From Colimorpha sp045591485 (GTDB lineage: Bacteria; Bacteroidota; Bacteroidia; Bacteroidales; P3), in contig JAZNSV010000006.1 of assembly GCA_045591485.1 (NCBI GenBank), forward strand, positions 1-39,307: 39,307 bases of DNA, in the 5' to 3' direction. Position 1 is the stretch's first letter; each line of letters starts with the position of its first letter. Position numbers and translations under genes: made by a program. The notes under the pieces were generated by a model. It did no database searches and was not told where the DNA came from. It worked only from the letters and a program-made list of their open reading frames with translations. Of this stretch, positions 1 to 8,106 are shown piece after piece.

Positions 1-100
1 ATCAACGATACATCAACGATATATCAACGATATTTCAACGATTACGATCGTTGAAATATCGTTGATATATCGTTGTAGTATCGTTGATATGCACTACCGG
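1..100. repeat. Palindromic repeat copy 1 (left end cut by the window)
   Basis: This is the right-hand 100 bp of a 112-bp palindromic element that also occurs at 15973-16084 and 37848-37959. Units ATCAACGAT start at 1, 12 and 23, and TTCAACGAT starts at 34, giving an 11-bp period. A TACG spacer (43-46) follows, then the inverted arm to CCGG at 97-100. Against the corresponding 100 bp of copy 2 it has a single difference, near position 76. The next bases (TAG) complete a CTACCGGTAG palindrome at 94-103. The first 12 bp of the element should lie just left of the window. It sits upstream of the plus-strand gene at 225, and the gene on its left is not visible. Confidence 0.95.
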
Positions 101-170
101 TAGTAAAGGTGGTCATATTTTTTGGCATGGAATTTGCTTGTAGTACTGGCCTCATGTGGGCGGCATACGA

Positions 171-196
171 ATCAACAATCGATGTTGATAACTTTG
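171..196 (+). promoter_or_regulatory. Promoter -7 box with an overlapping operator-like dyad
   Basis: TAACTTTG at 189-196 fits the Bacteroidota -7 consensus TAnnTTTG and lies 28 bp before the first start codon. I see no good TTTG -33 box at the usual distance. Overlapping the first base of the -7 box is an inverted repeat, ATCAACA (171-177), 5 nt, TGTTGAT (183-189). It would place a dimer-binding site between the -33 and -7 boxes. Its ATCAAC core is also the core of the nearby palindrome units. The promoter call is moderate and the operator is inference. Confidence 0.5.
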
Positions 197-224
197 ACAC
201 AATAAATATATATAAACAGCGTTA

Positions 225-1205
225 ATGAATGCAAATATGAAAATCAAGCTCATACTCACCGCACTGCTGCTGACCGTCGCTTCCTGCATTCAAGCGCAAA
301 ACAAGGAACTGATGGGGCAGCATCAGCAACGTTTGGCATCGCTGCTGCAACGTACGGCTTCGGCGCCGACCGACAACGAACGCTACCTGGCATCGGAAGA
401 AGCTGTGGCCGAACTCACTGCAGCCCTCGACGAAGAGCAGTCGGAGCGTTGGCGCTGGCAGCTGCCGCAGGTGGCTTCGGTGCTCACTTCGCCCGACGGA
501 CAGCTGCGTATTTTCACTTGGGCCGTGGTGCGCGACGACGGCGAGTTCGAATGCTTTGGCGCAGTGCAGTTCTACAACCAGAAAGAGGAAGAGTATCAAT
601 ACAAACTGCTGCACGACAAGAGTGACGAAATAATGAATCGCGAGGAGAACGTGCTCACCGCCGACAATTGGTTTGGTGCTATATATCAAGATATTATACA
701 AACATCGCATGGTGGGCGCACATATTACACTCTGCTTGGATGGAACGGCGTGGATATGCTTACCGACCGGCGGGTCATAGAGCCCGTCATGTTTAAGGGC
801 GGCGAGCCTCAATTCGGCGCACCGCTGTTTCGCCGCGAGCGAAATCAACGACGCATCGTGTTGGAATACAAAGAAGGAGCAGCCGTACAGCTGGCCTATG
901 AGGACCAGTTTGTTGAGGAGGTGACTCGCGAACGCGTGAAGGTGAAGGGCACCAATCGCTACCGCACGGAAGAGACTCGCAAGAGTCACAAAGAGAAGAT
1001 GATAATCTTCGACGAAGTGGAGCCGCAAGTGCCAGGCATGGAAGGCCTGTTCCAGTATTATGTGCCTTCAGGTGTGGAGATGGCCTACGCCTTCATCGAC
1101 GGAAAGTGGGAACAACGAAGCGGCGCACAAGGACGCCTGAAAGACAAAAAGCTGAACAAAGCTTTCGAACCATTGCCCAAAACTTCACCCAGCTACAAGT
1201 TCTGA
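225..1205 (+). CDS. Exported hypothetical protein, first gene of a pair with dxs
   Basis: This is a 326-aa protein with an N-terminal hydrophobic export signal (KLILTALLLTVASC). The VASC stretch fits a lipobox with the cysteine near residue 21. Cleavage by signal peptidase I after the following AQA-like region is the alternative. The mature part is mixed and charged, with no membrane segments and no catalytic motif that I recognise; a conserved-looking aromatic-rich core (DNWFGAIYQDI, YTLLGWNG) lies in the middle. A second ATG at codon 5 (237) could also be the start. It ends 9 bp before dxs, so the two are probably cotranscribed from the promoter at 189-196. I know no function for it; it resembles uncharacterised exported proteins of Bacteroidales. 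Confidence 0.85.
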   Translation: MNANMKIKLILTALLLTVASCIQAQNKELMGQHQQRLASLLQRTASAPTDNERYLASEEAVAELTAALDEEQSERWRWQLPQVASVLTSPDGQLRIFTWAVVRDDGEFECFGAVQFYNQKEEEYQYKLLHDKSDEIMNREENVLTADNWFGAIYQDIIQTSHGGRTYYTLLGWNGVDMLTDRRVIEPVMFKGGEPQFGAPLFRRERNQRRIVLEYKEGAAVQLAYEDQFVEEVTRERVKVKGTNRYRTEETRKSHKEKMIIFDEVEPQVPGMEGLFQYYVPSGVEMAYAFIDGKWEQRSGAQGRLKDKKLNKAFEPLPKTSPSYKF

Positions 1206-1214
1206 AAAGATAAC

Positions 1215-3098
1215 ATGCTCAGAGATATACATACGCCAGACGACCTCAGAAAACTTGATATAGAGCAGCTTAAACCTTTGGCAGAAGAGTTGCGCTCATA
1301 TATTATAGATACCCTTTCTACGCATCCGGGCCATCTGGCATCGAGCCTCGGAACGGTCGAACTCACTGTTGCTCTGCACTATGTTTTCAATACACCCGAC
1401 GACCGTCTGGTATGGGATGTGGGACATCAGGCTTATGCCCATAAAATATTGACCGGTAGGGGAGAAGCATTCTCTACGATACGTACATACGGCGGTCTCA
1501 GCGGTTTTCCCAAGATGAGCGAGAGCCCCTATGACGCTTTCGGCACCGGACACAGTTCGACGTCGCTCTCGGCAGCACTCGGCATGGCAACCGCATCTCG
1601 GCTGCAGGGAAACAACCAGCGCCACCACATAGCCGTCATTGGCGACGGTTCGATGACGGGCGGCGAAGCTTTCGAAGCATTGAACAACATCGGTGTTTCG
1701 AAATCCAATATATTGGTGATACTCAACGACAACGGAATTTCAATCGACCGGGCCGTGGGCGGATTGAGCAGCTACCTGACCCGCATGACGGCTTCGCGTG
1801 GCTACAACCGACTGAAAGAACAAGTGTGGCAGCGATTGGACGGCACGTATGGCGGCCGACGCCACAATCATTCGCTGGGTTTCTTCCAACGAATGACCAG
1901 CACCGCCAAAACGGCTTTGCTCGGCGGAAGCAACCTCTTCGAATCGCTCGGCCTACGATATTTTGGACCTATCGATGGCCACGATATCAGCCAACTGGTT
2001 GATATGCTCCAGCGGCTCAAAGAGATACAAGGGCCCATGTTGCTGCACATTGTCACCAAGAAAGGCAAAGGACTGCGTTTGGCCGAAAAGAATCCCGTGA
2101 CCTATCACGCTCCCGGACGATACGATGCCCATACCGGACAGCAACTGAAGGGCTCGGCCGAAGGGCAGCCGTTGAGATACCAAGATGTCTTCGGCCATAC
2201 CATTATAGAATTGGCCGAGAAAAACACCGCTATCGTCGGTATCACTCCGGCTATGCTCACTGGTTGCTCGCTCAGCATGATGAAAGAGGTGATGCCCGAC
2301 CGGGTGTTCGATGTCGGCATTGCAGAACAGCATGCCGTCACTTTTGCAGCTGGACTGGCTGCGCAAGGCATGGTGCCGTTCTGCAATATTTATTCGTCGT
2401 TCGCACAGCGTGCCTACGATCAGATTATTCATGATGTGGCACTGCAGCGACTGCCTGTGGTGCTTTGTCTGGACCGTGCTGGATTGGTTGGCGACGACGG
2501 ACCGACACACCACGGAGTTTTCGACTTGGCCGCGTTGCGACCGGTTCCAGGACTAACTATAGCCGCTCCGATGGACGACCATGAACTGCGCAATATGATG
2601 TATACCGCGCAGCAGCCGGGACACGGACCGTTCGTTATTCGTTATCCACGTGGATTGAGTGTGTATTCTAATTGGAAATCAGAATTTTGCGAAATCAAGA
2701 TAGGGGAGGGGCGCATTGTCCGAGAAGGCCATGATGTAGCGATATTGAGTCTTGGCCATCCCGGCAACGATGCTTTGGCCGCTGCTGCGATATTGGAAAA
2801 ACAAGGCGTTTCGGCAGCAGTGTACGATATGCGTTTCCTTAAGCCGATGGATACTTCGTTATTGGATAAGATAGCAGCTGCAGGATTCCGCCGCGTAGTG
2901 ACCGTTGAGGACGGCGTGCGCATTGGAGGTTTCGGTGAAGCCGTGCTTGAATATTTTGCCGAAAAACATCCCGAACAGATAAACCGAATCCGGATATTGG
3001 CTATACCAGACGAGTTTGTCACGCATGGCAGTGTATCTCAGTTGAAGCAAGACTGCCATATAGACCAGTCTGCCATTGTCGCCGCTGCATCGGAATAA
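1215..3098 (+). CDS. dxs: 1-deoxy-D-xylulose-5-phosphate synthase
   Basis: This enzyme condenses pyruvate and glyceraldehyde 3-phosphate to 1-deoxy-D-xylulose 5-phosphate, the first step of the MEP isoprenoid pathway, using thiamine diphosphate. At 627 aa it has the family's usual length. The thiamine-diphosphate motif GDGSMTGGEAFEALNN starts near residue 143, with NDN about 30 residues later. Other family signatures include VWDVGHQAYAHKILTGR near residue 75, the central pyrimidine-binding domain with DVGIAEQHAVTFAAGLA near residue 367, and DRAGLVGDDGPTHHG near 420-435. The C-terminal transketolase domain completes the protein. It lies 9 bp behind the exported hypothetical and ends before a convergent junction with a hairpin. 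The isoprenoid product links loosely to uppP further along, which recycles the undecaprenyl carrier. Confidence 0.97.
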   Translation: MLRDIHTPDDLRKLDIEQLKPLAEELRSYIIDTLSTHPGHLASSLGTVELTVALHYVFNTPDDRLVWDVGHQAYAHKILTGRGEAFSTIRTYGGLSGFPKMSESPYDAFGTGHSSTSLSAALGMATASRLQGNNQRHHIAVIGDGSMTGGEAFEALNNIGVSKSNILVILNDNGISIDRAVGGLSSYLTRMTASRGYNRLKEQVWQRLDGTYGGRRHNHSLGFFQRMTSTAKTALLGGSNLFESLGLRYFGPIDGHDISQLVDMLQRLKEIQGPMLLHIVTKKGKGLRLAEKNPVTYHAPGRYDAHTGQQLKGSAEGQPLRYQDVFGHTIIELAEKNTAIVGITPAMLTGCSLSMMKEVMPDRVFDVGIAEQHAVTFAAGLAAQGMVPFCNIYSSFAQRAYDQIIHDVALQRLPVVLCLDRAGLVGDDGPTHHGVFDLAALRPVPGLTIAAPMDDHELRNMMYTAQQPGHGPFVIRYPRGLSVYSNWKSEFCEIKIGEGRIVREGHDVAILSLGHPGNDALAAAAILEKQGVSAAVYDMRFLKPMDTSLLDKIAAAGFRRVVTVEDGVRIGGFGEAVLEYFAEKHPEQINRIRILAIPDEFVTHGSVSQLKQDCHIDQSAIVAAASE

Positions 3099-3142
3099 AA
3101 TGACCGTCCAAAAATTAATCGCTCAGGCCAATTGATTTAGCG

Positions 3143-3196
3143 TGATATTGATGTATAGTTACAATATCAAAAAAAATATTAGTATTGATATCAATA
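3143..3196. repeat. Cluster of TTGATAT-type dyads between convergent genes
   Basis: TGATATTG (3143-3150) and CAATATCA (3162-3169) form an 8-bp inverted repeat with an 11-nt loop, followed by a run of A. A perfect 14-bp palindrome TATTGATATCAATA follows at 3183-3196. The cluster lies in the 158-bp gap between the convergent dxs and thioesterase genes. It could form a weak secondary terminator or a protein site; no role can be assigned. Confidence 0.5.
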
Positions 3197-3218
3197 TCGC
3201 GGTTATGTTAAGTAATAA

Positions 3219-3244
3219 AGAAAACCCCTTTTGAGGGATTTTCT
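3219..3244. terminator. Bidirectional hairpin terminator between dxs and the thioesterase
   Basis: AGAAAA (3219-3224) pairs with TTTTCT (3239-3244). Inside this, CCCT pairs with AGGG after one C/A mismatch, closing a short TTTG loop. The A-rich left side and T-rich right side would give a U-tract for transcripts in both directions, which suits two genes that converge here. No transcript data support it. Confidence 0.65.
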
Positions 3245-3256
3245 GGTTTAAATAAA

Positions 3257-3982
3257 TTATAGGTAGGTCACTTTGGCTGAGACACTCAATCCACGAGGAT
3301 TGCGTATTTGAACGTAGACTGTATCGTCCATCTGTTTAAGCAAAACTGAGAGAGTTTCGTTTTGCTTGGTTTCATGGTTGTAGTTTAGTTCGAGCTGGAA
3401 CGGTCGGTCTGTGTTAAAGTTGTGATTGCTGAGGCAATCGAATATTAGCCGGATATACTCTGAGTTGTTCACGTGCTGTGTGTGGTCGAGCATCGAAAAG
3501 ACAGCCGTTCGCTGCATTACAATGTCAGAATCGTCCATTTGCGGCAACACGATCTTGTCAAGCTTGCTGTGCTCGGTGGCTTCCAAATTCTCGGTATCGT
3601 AACCTTCAATAACATCACCTAACCGCAACACGCGTCGAGTGTTCATGTCGATTAGCGGCCAATACGATGTTCCGGTCAACAGGGTCTCACCTGTTGTGCC
3701 AAGCACTTTATAGTCGCGGAACGCAAAGAGACCATCGTTTCCGCGAGCCCACGTACTTAACATAATTTTTTCGAATGCGTCGGGTCTGCGATAGAAATTA
3801 TACAGAGCACGACTAATGACCCATGCTCGATGCTGTGCAAGCAGGGTCTTGAAACCGATACCTGTAGAATTACCATGATATTCTGTGACTTCCTGACATA
3901 GACGGACCGCTGCCCAGACATGGAGTCGGTCATTAGTGTCGCACAGGTATGACGGTGTGTCTATTTCTTGTCGGTAAATCAT
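3257..3982 (-). CDS. Acyl-ACP thioesterase (hotdog fold)
   Basis: This protein is predicted to release fatty acids from acyl carrier protein. It is 241 aa, the normal size for bacterial members of the acyl-ACP thioesterase family (FatA/FatB-like, two tandem hotdog domains). The N-terminal hotdog covers about residues 1-130, with the family-like WVISRALYNFYRRP and WARGNDGLFAFRDY stretches. The second domain has the typical MLDHTQHVNNSEYI motif near residue 165, whose His/Asn residues belong to the active-site region. It starts 3 bp after the argS stop on the same strand and is presumably expressed from the argS promoter. Substrate chain length cannot be read from the sequence. Confidence 0.88.
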   Translation of the reverse strand: MIYRQEIDTPSYLCDTNDRLHVWAAVRLCQEVTEYHGNSTGIGFKTLLAQHRAWVISRALYNFYRRPDAFEKIMLSTWARGNDGLFAFRDYKVLGTTGETLLTGTSYWPLIDMNTRRVLRLGDVIEGYDTENLEATEHSKLDKIVLPQMDDSDIVMQRTAVFSMLDHTQHVNNSEYIRLIFDCLSNHNFNTDRPFQLELNYNHETKQNETLSVLLKQMDDTVYVQIRNPRGLSVSAKVTYL

Positions 3983-3985
3983 TTT

Positions 3986-5767
3986 TTACATCCTTTCTGG
4001 AACTTCAATGCCGAGTATGTTCATTGTGTTTTTCAAAGCGTTGGCAACACATGAGCATAGTGCGACACGGAATGTTTTCTGTTTTTCGTTGGTTTCGCGA
4101 AGGATTGGCGTATCTTGATAGAAGCTGTTGAACGCTTTTGCCAGGTCGTATGCGTAGTTGGCCACCATGGCTGGGCTGTAGGCTGCGGCCGCCTGACGTA
4201 TTGTCTCGGGCAGAGAATGGAGAATCTTGACAACTTCGCGTTCTTTGTCTCCGAGCTGACAGCCTTCGATGTCCACCCCACTCCCCTGCCCTGCTTTACG
4301 CACTATGCTGCGGATGCGGGCGTGTGTATACTGAATGAACGGACCGGTATTGCCGTTGAAGTCGATGCTTTCGGCAGGGTTGAACAGCATGTTTTTAGTT
4401 GGGTCGACTTTGAGAATGAAATATTTGAGTGCGCCCAAGGCCAGAATGTGATAGAGATGTTTTTGTTCGTCGGCACTGAGTTCGTCGTTTTTGCCGTGTT
4501 CGCGGCTCATTGCTTCGGCGGTCTGCTCCATTTCGTCGATCAGGTCGTCTGCGTCGACAACGGTGCCTTCACGTGACTTCATTTTTCCGTTTGGCAGCTC
4601 TACCATACCATAGCTAAGGTGATAGACTTTGTCGGCCCATGGGAATCCGAGCTTGCCAAGTATGAGCTTCAGTACTTTGAAGTGGTAGTCTTGTTCGTTG
4701 CCGACGACATAGATAAGGCGTTCGGCGCCGAAGTCGTTGTGGCGTAGTTGGGCGGTGCCCAGGTCTTGGGTCATGTAGACGCTGGTGCCGTCGCTGCGCA
4801 GCAGTACCTTTTGGTCGAGGCCGTCGGCAGTGAGGTCGCAGCAGACGGCTCCGTCGTCGCGGCGATAGAATACTCCCATATCGAGGCCTTTCTGCACCAG
4901 TTCTTTGCCGAGCAGATATGTGTTCGATTCATAATAAACCTTGTCGAAGCCGACGCCGAGGCGGTTGTATGTCTCGTCGAAACCGGCATACACCCATCCG
5001 TTCATCTTTTCCCACAGGGCACGCACTTCTTTGTCGCCCTCTTCCCAACGTTTCAGCATCTTTTGGGCTTCAACCATCAATGGAGCTTCCTTCTTTGCGG
5101 TTTCTTCGTCCATTCCTTTGTCGACAAGCTCTTTGATTTCTGCCTTGTAGTGTTTGTCGAATTCCACATAGTATTTACCAACCAGATGATCGCCTTTCAT
5201 GCCGGAGCTTTCCGGAGTTTCTCCGTTGCCGAAGCGCAGCCAGGCGAGCATGCTTTTGCAGATGTGGATGCCGCGGTCGTTGACAAGATTGACTTTCTTT
5301 ACATTTGCGCCGTTGGCTGCCAGAAGCTGGCTTACCGACCAGCCGAGGAGATTGTTGCGGATATGGCCAAGATGCAGGGGCTTGTTTGTGTTTGGACTGC
5401 TATATTCAACCACAACCGGAGCCTCTTCGCCGGTGGCGTGTGACAATCCAAACTCGGGTTCACCCACTTTCTCTGCCACAAATTGAAGCCAATAGCTATC
5501 GGCAATTTCAAAGTTGAGGAAACCTTTGATGACGTTGAATCCCGCAACCTCGGGCATTAGGCTTTTCACGCCCTCGCCTATTTCGTTGGCCACAGCTTCG
5601 GGGCTTTTCCGCGCTTGTTTCACGTATGGAAAAACTACGAGGGTATAGTCTCCCTTGAATTCGCGTCTGGTATCCTGAAGTTGGATGGAGAAAGCTTGTG
5701 TGGCGATGCCGTAAAGATTGTTCAGCGTCTTGCTAATTGCCTCTGAAAGTCTGTCTGTTATAGTCAT
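3986..5767 (-). CDS. argS: Arginyl-tRNA synthetase
   Basis: This class I enzyme charges tRNA-Arg. It is 593 aa from the ATG at 5767. An in-frame ATG 12 codons upstream exists, but the MTITDRLSEAI start matches the usual argS N-terminus. The upstream codons also lie close to the presumed transcription start behind the -7 box at 5801-5808. The N-terminal additional domain is followed by the HIGH-type signature in PNTNKPLHLGHIRNN, the catalytic Rossmann core, a KMSKS-like segment (GKMKSREGTVV), and the C-terminal anticodon-binding DALR domain with NTGPFIQYTHARIRSI before it. The thioesterase gene follows 3 bp downstream. Nothing is missing or unusual. Confidence 0.96.
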   Translation of the reverse strand: MTITDRLSEAISKTLNNLYGIATQAFSIQLQDTRREFKGDYTLVVFPYVKQARKSPEAVANEIGEGVKSLMPEVAGFNVIKGFLNFEIADSYWLQFVAEKVGEPEFGLSHATGEEAPVVVEYSSPNTNKPLHLGHIRNNLLGWSVSQLLAANGANVKKVNLVNDRGIHICKSMLAWLRFGNGETPESSGMKGDHLVGKYYVEFDKHYKAEIKELVDKGMDEETAKKEAPLMVEAQKMLKRWEEGDKEVRALWEKMNGWVYAGFDETYNRLGVGFDKVYYESNTYLLGKELVQKGLDMGVFYRRDDGAVCCDLTADGLDQKVLLRSDGTSVYMTQDLGTAQLRHNDFGAERLIYVVGNEQDYHFKVLKLILGKLGFPWADKVYHLSYGMVELPNGKMKSREGTVVDADDLIDEMEQTAEAMSREHGKNDELSADEQKHLYHILALGALKYFILKVDPTKNMLFNPAESIDFNGNTGPFIQYTHARIRSIVRKAGQGSGVDIEGCQLGDKEREVVKILHSLPETIRQAAAAYSPAMVANYAYDLAKAFNSFYQDTPILRETNEKQKTFRVALCSCVANALKNTMNILGIEVPERM

Positions 5768-5800
5768 GTGTGTGATATGTTTCGTGATAAAATCAAAATG

Positions 5801-5808
5801 CAAAAATA
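5801..5808 (-). promoter_or_regulatory. Promoter -7 box for argS
   Basis: Read on the minus strand this is TATTTTTG, a match to TAnnTTTG, about 33 bp upstream of the argS start at 5767. The region where a -33 box is expected is very AT-rich and holds no clear TTTG. It lies in the 72-bp gap after the M28 peptidase gene. Confidence 0.5.
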
Positions 5809-5839
5809 CGAAAAAATATTAATATATTATTTAAAAAAA

Positions 5840-6721
5840 CTATTCAATATGTTCCAAAAACACCCGTAGCATGGTCATGAAGTTCATGTAGTTGCCCAGA
5901 CCGCAGCCGTCGCATGTGTCCGATGGGCTGTGGTAGCCGCCGTAGGGTCCGCCAAGTGTATATAAAAATATAGATGGGCATTCGCTGGCAAAGAAGTAAT
6001 GGTCGCTGTTTGGGGCGTTGTCTCGACGACCTATTTTTTCGGCGTAGCCGCGTTCGTCATTGATGTGTTGTAGAAGGTCGACGAATGACGATGTGGAGCG
6101 GTCGTTGGCATTGACAACCATCAAACCTTCGTCGCCGCCGCAGAAGAGGTCGATGTTGATCAGGAGCTTCACCTTGCCGAGGTTTATTAGCGGCTGTTCA
6201 ACAAAATGGCGAGAACCTACGAGTCCGGCTTCCTCTCCGCCGAAGATGAGGAAGACATAAGTGTAGTGGGCACGCTGGAGATTGGTGGAACGGGCAATGT
6301 CGAGTACGGCGGCCGTTCCACTGGCATTGTCGTGTGCACCGGGGAAAATGGAGTCATTGGCCATACCGAGATGGTCGTAGTGTGCGGTGAAAACTATCAT
6401 GGTGTCCACCTCGCCCGGAATGTAGCCGCAGATATTCTGCGAACGGTAGCCTGCGCGGACTATCGGCGGGCGTGATGTTGTGTTGGGGAAACGAAAGTAT
6501 TGAAAGTAGTTTTTGCATAGCGGACGTACTCCATTGGCTTGTAGTTCGGCACGAATATACTCGGCAGCGATAGAATCGCCTCGATGCTGCATGCCTCGAC
6601 CGAACATAGCTTCGTCGGTGAGGTCTCGGATGATACGGCGGGCGTAAGTGCTGTCCTGAGCATATCCGAACAGAGAGAAAGACATCAAAAGGACTGTCAG
6701 AATCCAGGAAGTTCTAACCAT
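5840..6721 (-). CDS. Exported M28-family zinc peptidase
   Basis: This is a predicted secreted or periplasmic aminopeptidase of family M28, 293 aa from the ATG at 6721. The open frame extends 21 codons further, but MVRTSWILTVLLMSFSLFGYAQ gives a complete signal peptide ending at AQ, so 6721 is preferred. The di-zinc ligand set is visible in order: HYDH, HDNASG, the GGEEAG glutamates, the aspartate in INIDLF, and the histidine in GYHSPSD near the C-terminus. The start overlaps the 3' end of the carrier gene by 25 nt, so translation is probably coupled. Nearness to a YfcC-type carrier fits peptide breakdown followed by amino-acid transport, but that is inference. Related glutaminyl cyclases share the fold, so cyclase activity is an alternative. 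Confidence 0.87.
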   Translation of the reverse strand: MVRTSWILTVLLMSFSLFGYAQDSTYARRIIRDLTDEAMFGRGMQHRGDSIAAEYIRAELQANGVRPLCKNYFQYFRFPNTTSRPPIVRAGYRSQNICGYIPGEVDTMIVFTAHYDHLGMANDSIFPGAHDNASGTAAVLDIARSTNLQRAHYTYVFLIFGGEEAGLVGSRHFVEQPLINLGKVKLLINIDLFCGGDEGLMVVNANDRSTSSFVDLLQHINDERGYAEKIGRRDNAPNSDHYFFASECPSIFLYTLGGPYGGYHSPSDTCDGCGLGNYMNFMTMLRVFLEHIE

Positions 6722-8103
6722 AACGTGGGCAACATTAATATGAAACCGATGATGATCAAAGCGAGGATGAATTTCCATACCCACTTAAGCCATATTCCGT
6801 AAGGTATACGGGCCATACCGAGCACGCCGATAAGCACTCCGCTTGTGGGAGTCAGCATATTTGTGAAGCCGTCGCCGAACTGGAAGGCAAGGACGGTGGT
6901 TTGCCGCGACACATCGATCAGGTCGGCAAACTGCGTCATGATGGGCATAGTGAGGGCGGCTTTGGCCGAGCCGCTGGGCATGACTATGTTGAGCATCGTC
7001 TGGAAGAAATACATCACAGCGAGTGATGTAACCTCACCCGCTTTAGCAAGCGAGCGCGTCAGTCCATATAGCAGAGTGTCAATGATATGTCCATCCTTGA
7101 GAATGAATATGATACCGCTGGCCAACCCCACAACCAATGCTGCAGAGAGTATATCTTTGCATCCTGCAAGGAAGAGCTTGGCGATGTCGTCGGCCGACTG
7201 GCGGTCGATTATGCCAGCTATGATGCCCATGGCGAGGAAAAGTGCGGAAATTTCGGCAATATACCAACCGAATTTCAACACTCCGACCACGAGAGCAACG
7301 ATGGTAATCAAAAGAAGGACAAGTATCAGTATCTGGCGCACCGTGAGTTTGTTTTGCTCGGTGTTCTCCATCCGCTGACGCCAGTAATCGTCAAGCTTAT
7401 GCACAGGGCTGCGCTCTGGTTTGGCTTTGATGCGTGCAGCATACCATAGAACAAAGGCGATGCCGATAATAGTCAGCACTATCCAGCAGAAGAAACGGTA
7501 TTCGAGTCCAGAGAATAGAGGCAAGCCGGCAATACCTTGCGCAATCCCTATGGTGAATGGGTTGAGCATGGCTCCGGCAAAACCCACGTGTGCAGCCACA
7601 TAGCACATGCAGACGCCGACAATGGAGTCGTAGCCCATCTGTATGGCCAGCGGTATGAACACGACTACGAATGCGATGGTCTCTTCGCTCATGCCAAACA
7701 CAGCACCAAAGAGACTGAAGAGTATCATTACCAAGGTGATGATGATGTTGCCGACTCCGAGTTTGCCCACGAGTTTGTACTTGCTGAGCCGCTGCACACG
7801 CCGCAGGAAGGCTATGACACCAACATCGATGGCGTGGCTGTTGTTGAGAATCCAGAATGCGCCGCCCACCATAAGTATGAATATGATGATGTCGGCTTTG
7901 TCGACAAATCCGTTGAACAGAGCGCTGAACACTTGCCACGTCTGCGGGGCGGCTTCGACCCGGTGGAACGAATCGTTCAGCACCACTTCGCGGCCGTCGA
8001 CTGTCTGACGGAGAAATTCTCCGGCTGGTATCACCCATGTCATCATGGCCGCCAAAACTATGAGGGCAAAGACAATGACAAAGGTATGGGGAATGCGTTT
8101 CAT
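6697..8103 (-). CDS. YfcC-family membrane carrier (DcuC-like superfamily)
   Basis: This is a 468-aa polytopic membrane protein of the YfcC/C4-dicarboxylate anaerobic carrier superfamily, whose members are often annotated as basic amino-acid antiporters. The family N-terminus is clear: MKRIPHTFVIVFALIVLAA followed by WVIPAGEF. About 12 hydrophobic segments follow. A conserved half-site is MPSGSAKAALTMPIM near residue 385, followed by the QFGDGFTNMLTPTSG segment. It begins 3 bp after the stop of the DUF4919-like gene and overlaps the M28 peptidase start by 25 nt. The substrate cannot be determined; peptides or amino acids are plausible from context and family. Confidence 0.85.
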   Translation of the reverse strand: MKRIPHTFVIVFALIVLAAMMTWVIPAGEFLRQTVDGREVVLNDSFHRVEAAPQTWQVFSALFNGFVDKADIIIFILMVGGAFWILNNSHAIDVGVIAFLRRVQRLSKYKLVGKLGVGNIIITLVMILFSLFGAVFGMSEETIAFVVVFIPLAIQMGYDSIVGVCMCYVAAHVGFAGAMLNPFTIGIAQGIAGLPLFSGLEYRFFCWIVLTIIGIAFVLWYAARIKAKPERSPVHKLDDYWRQRMENTEQNKLTVRQILILVLLLITIVALVVGVLKFGWYIAEISALFLAMGIIAGIIDRQSADDIAKLFLAGCKDILSAALVVGLASGIIFILKDGHIIDTLLYGLTRSLAKAGEVTSLAVMYFFQTMLNIVMPSGSAKAALTMPIMTQFADLIDVSRQTTVLAFQFGDGFTNMLTPTSGVLIGVLGMARIPYGIWLKWVWKFILALIIIGFILMLPTLWLELPGF

Positions 8104-8106
8104 AGG

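Noticed and set aside
5768..5803. Twelve-codon N-terminal extension of argS
   Set aside because: It begins at the -7 box of the argS promoter and does not resemble the family N-terminus.
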